Origin: ZC4RG30 sp963812195
GTDB taxonomy: Bacteria; Pseudomonadota; Gammaproteobacteria; Steroidobacterales; Steroidobacteraceae
Assembly (NCBI GenBank): GCA_963812195.1
Contig: CAWEUI010000022.1
Coordinates: forward strand, 69,283-133,282
Direction of reading: 5' to 3'
DNA: 64,000 bases
Part shown: one piece after another, positions 63,576 through 64,000 of the stretch
Layout of the letters: every line of letters starts with the position of its first letter
How positions within the stretch are numbered: position 1 is the stretch's first letter
The notes under the pieces: generated by a model
What the model was told of the DNA's origin: nothing
Seen by the model: only the letters and a program-made list of their open reading frames with translations
The model's database searches: none
Translations under genes and position numbers: made by a program

Positions 63576-64000
63576 TCGACGGCCCCGACGCCGGTGCGCC
63601 GCCCGGCCGCACCACCCACCGCAACGCCGTGCCGGGGCAGTTCGCGCAGGAATCCGCGGATCGCTGCCGCCACCTCGGCGTGATGCGACACCATCGGTGC
63701 ATGACCTGCGCGCGGCACTTCCAGCAGCCGCGCATCGGGCAAGGTCCGCGCCAGCCAGCGCGCTGCCTCAGGCGGCGTGACGCGATCATTCTGGCCGGCT
63801 ACCAGCAACGCCGGATGCGCAATGCGCGGCGACCAGCGCAGCGCAGGTCGACGCGTTCGAGCAGCGCCATGCCGGCCAGCAGCGCTTCGCGCCGCGGCGC
63901 GCCCTGCGCGCCCAGCGCAGCTTCGATCACCTGCCGCGGCTTCTTCGGCGTGGCGACTGCCGCGCAACTGCAGCCCGATGAAGTCACTGAGCGTGCGTTG
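63572..64000 (-). CDS. bioH: pimeloyl-ACP methyl ester esterase BioH, 3' part, frame broken
   Basis: Only the C-terminal part of the gene is in the window. From the right edge, TLSDFIGLQLRG is followed in another frame by AVATPKKPRQVIEAALGAQG, APRREALLAGMALLERVDLR, and in a third by PALLVAGQNDRVTPPEAARW, LARTLPDARLLEVPRAGHAP and VSHHAEVAAAIRGFLREL. The Asp in QNDRV and the His in GHAPM are the last two members of the catalytic triad. At least two frame breaks lie near 63960 and 63840. BioH cleaves the methyl ester after the pimeloyl chain is built. It is followed directly by bioC. Confidence 0.82.
   Translation of the reverse strand, partial: QRTLSDFIGLQLRGSRHAEEAAAGDRSCAGRAGRAAARSAAGRHGAARTRRPALRWSPRIAHPALLVAGQNDRVTPPEAARWLARTLPDARLLEVPRAGHAPMVSHHAEVAAAIRGFLRELPRHGVAVGGAAGRRTGVGAVD

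Noticed and set aside
1..64000. tRNA, rRNA, CRISPR arrays, insertion sequences or prophage genes.
   Set aside because: None was recognised in the gaps between genes; there is no repeated spacer array and no transposase or integrase motif in any frame.

Overview
The window is GC-rich bacterial chromosome (about two thirds G+C by eye) with tightly packed genes. The order gmk-rpoZ-spoT-ridA-recG-ubiA, the rph-rdgB-hemW group, the cytochrome aa3 oxidase/assembly cluster and the bioH-bioC-bioD run point to a gammaproteobacterium. A large TonB-dependent receptor with 2OG-Fe(II) oxygenase neighbours and an XrtA-type exopolysaccharide locus fit the Steroidobacterales/Nevskiales/Xanthomonadales side of the class. 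The order-level placement is inference. No rRNA, tRNA, CRISPR array, transposase or phage gene was recognised.

Layout. About 0.1-20.4 kb is an exopolysaccharide locus: Wzx-like flippase, GT2, class II amidotransferase (AsnB type), GT4, WecG/TagA-type transferase, GMC oxidoreductase, NAD-dependent epimerase-like protein, acyltransferase 3, BY-kinase, Wzz-like chain-length protein, outer-membrane beta-barrel, undecaprenyl-phosphate sugar transferase, Wza-like export lipoprotein, a tandem alpha/beta hydrolase and a methyltransferase. No Wzy polymerase and no exosortase lies inside the window, so the locus probably continues to the left. About 20.1-30.6 kb, all on the minus strand, is the most unusual block. 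It holds a stand-alone carrier protein, a truncated seryl-tRNA-synthetase homologue of the amino acid:[carrier protein] ligase family, DUF1839, an acyl-CoA-dehydrogenase-fold protein, a GH2 beta-mannosidase-like protein, two alpha/beta hydrolases, a flavin reductase fused to a MarR-like domain, and ManC. I read it as an aminoacyl-carrier-protein pathway of unknown product, probably with a two-component flavin monooxygenase.

About 30.7-50.1 kb is mostly core genome: citrate synthase, M48 protease, ribosomal protein L31, hemW-rdgB-rph-PP2C (tightly overlapping), yicC, an outer-membrane barrel, an acyltransferase, M13 peptidase and SDR, then gmk-rpoZ-spoT-ridA-recG-ubiA. About 50.1-55.2 kb is a TonB-dependent receptor between two 2OG-Fe(II) oxygenase-like genes. 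About 55.2-61.9 kb is the aa3 oxidase cluster (ctaC-ctaD-small ORF-ctaG-ctaE, a divergent DUF2909-like gene, then SURF1, an SCO-like protein and heme A synthase). The right edge is a biotin-synthesis operon (bioH-bioC-bioD).

Sequence quality matters. At least fifteen genes carry one or more single-base frame breaks, often as compensating pairs, including normally essential or conserved single-copy genes (ctaD, recG, ubiA, bioC). This looks like residual indel error in the assembly and not mass pseudogenisation. Where the frame breaks, I give the span of the whole gene and the approximate break points.
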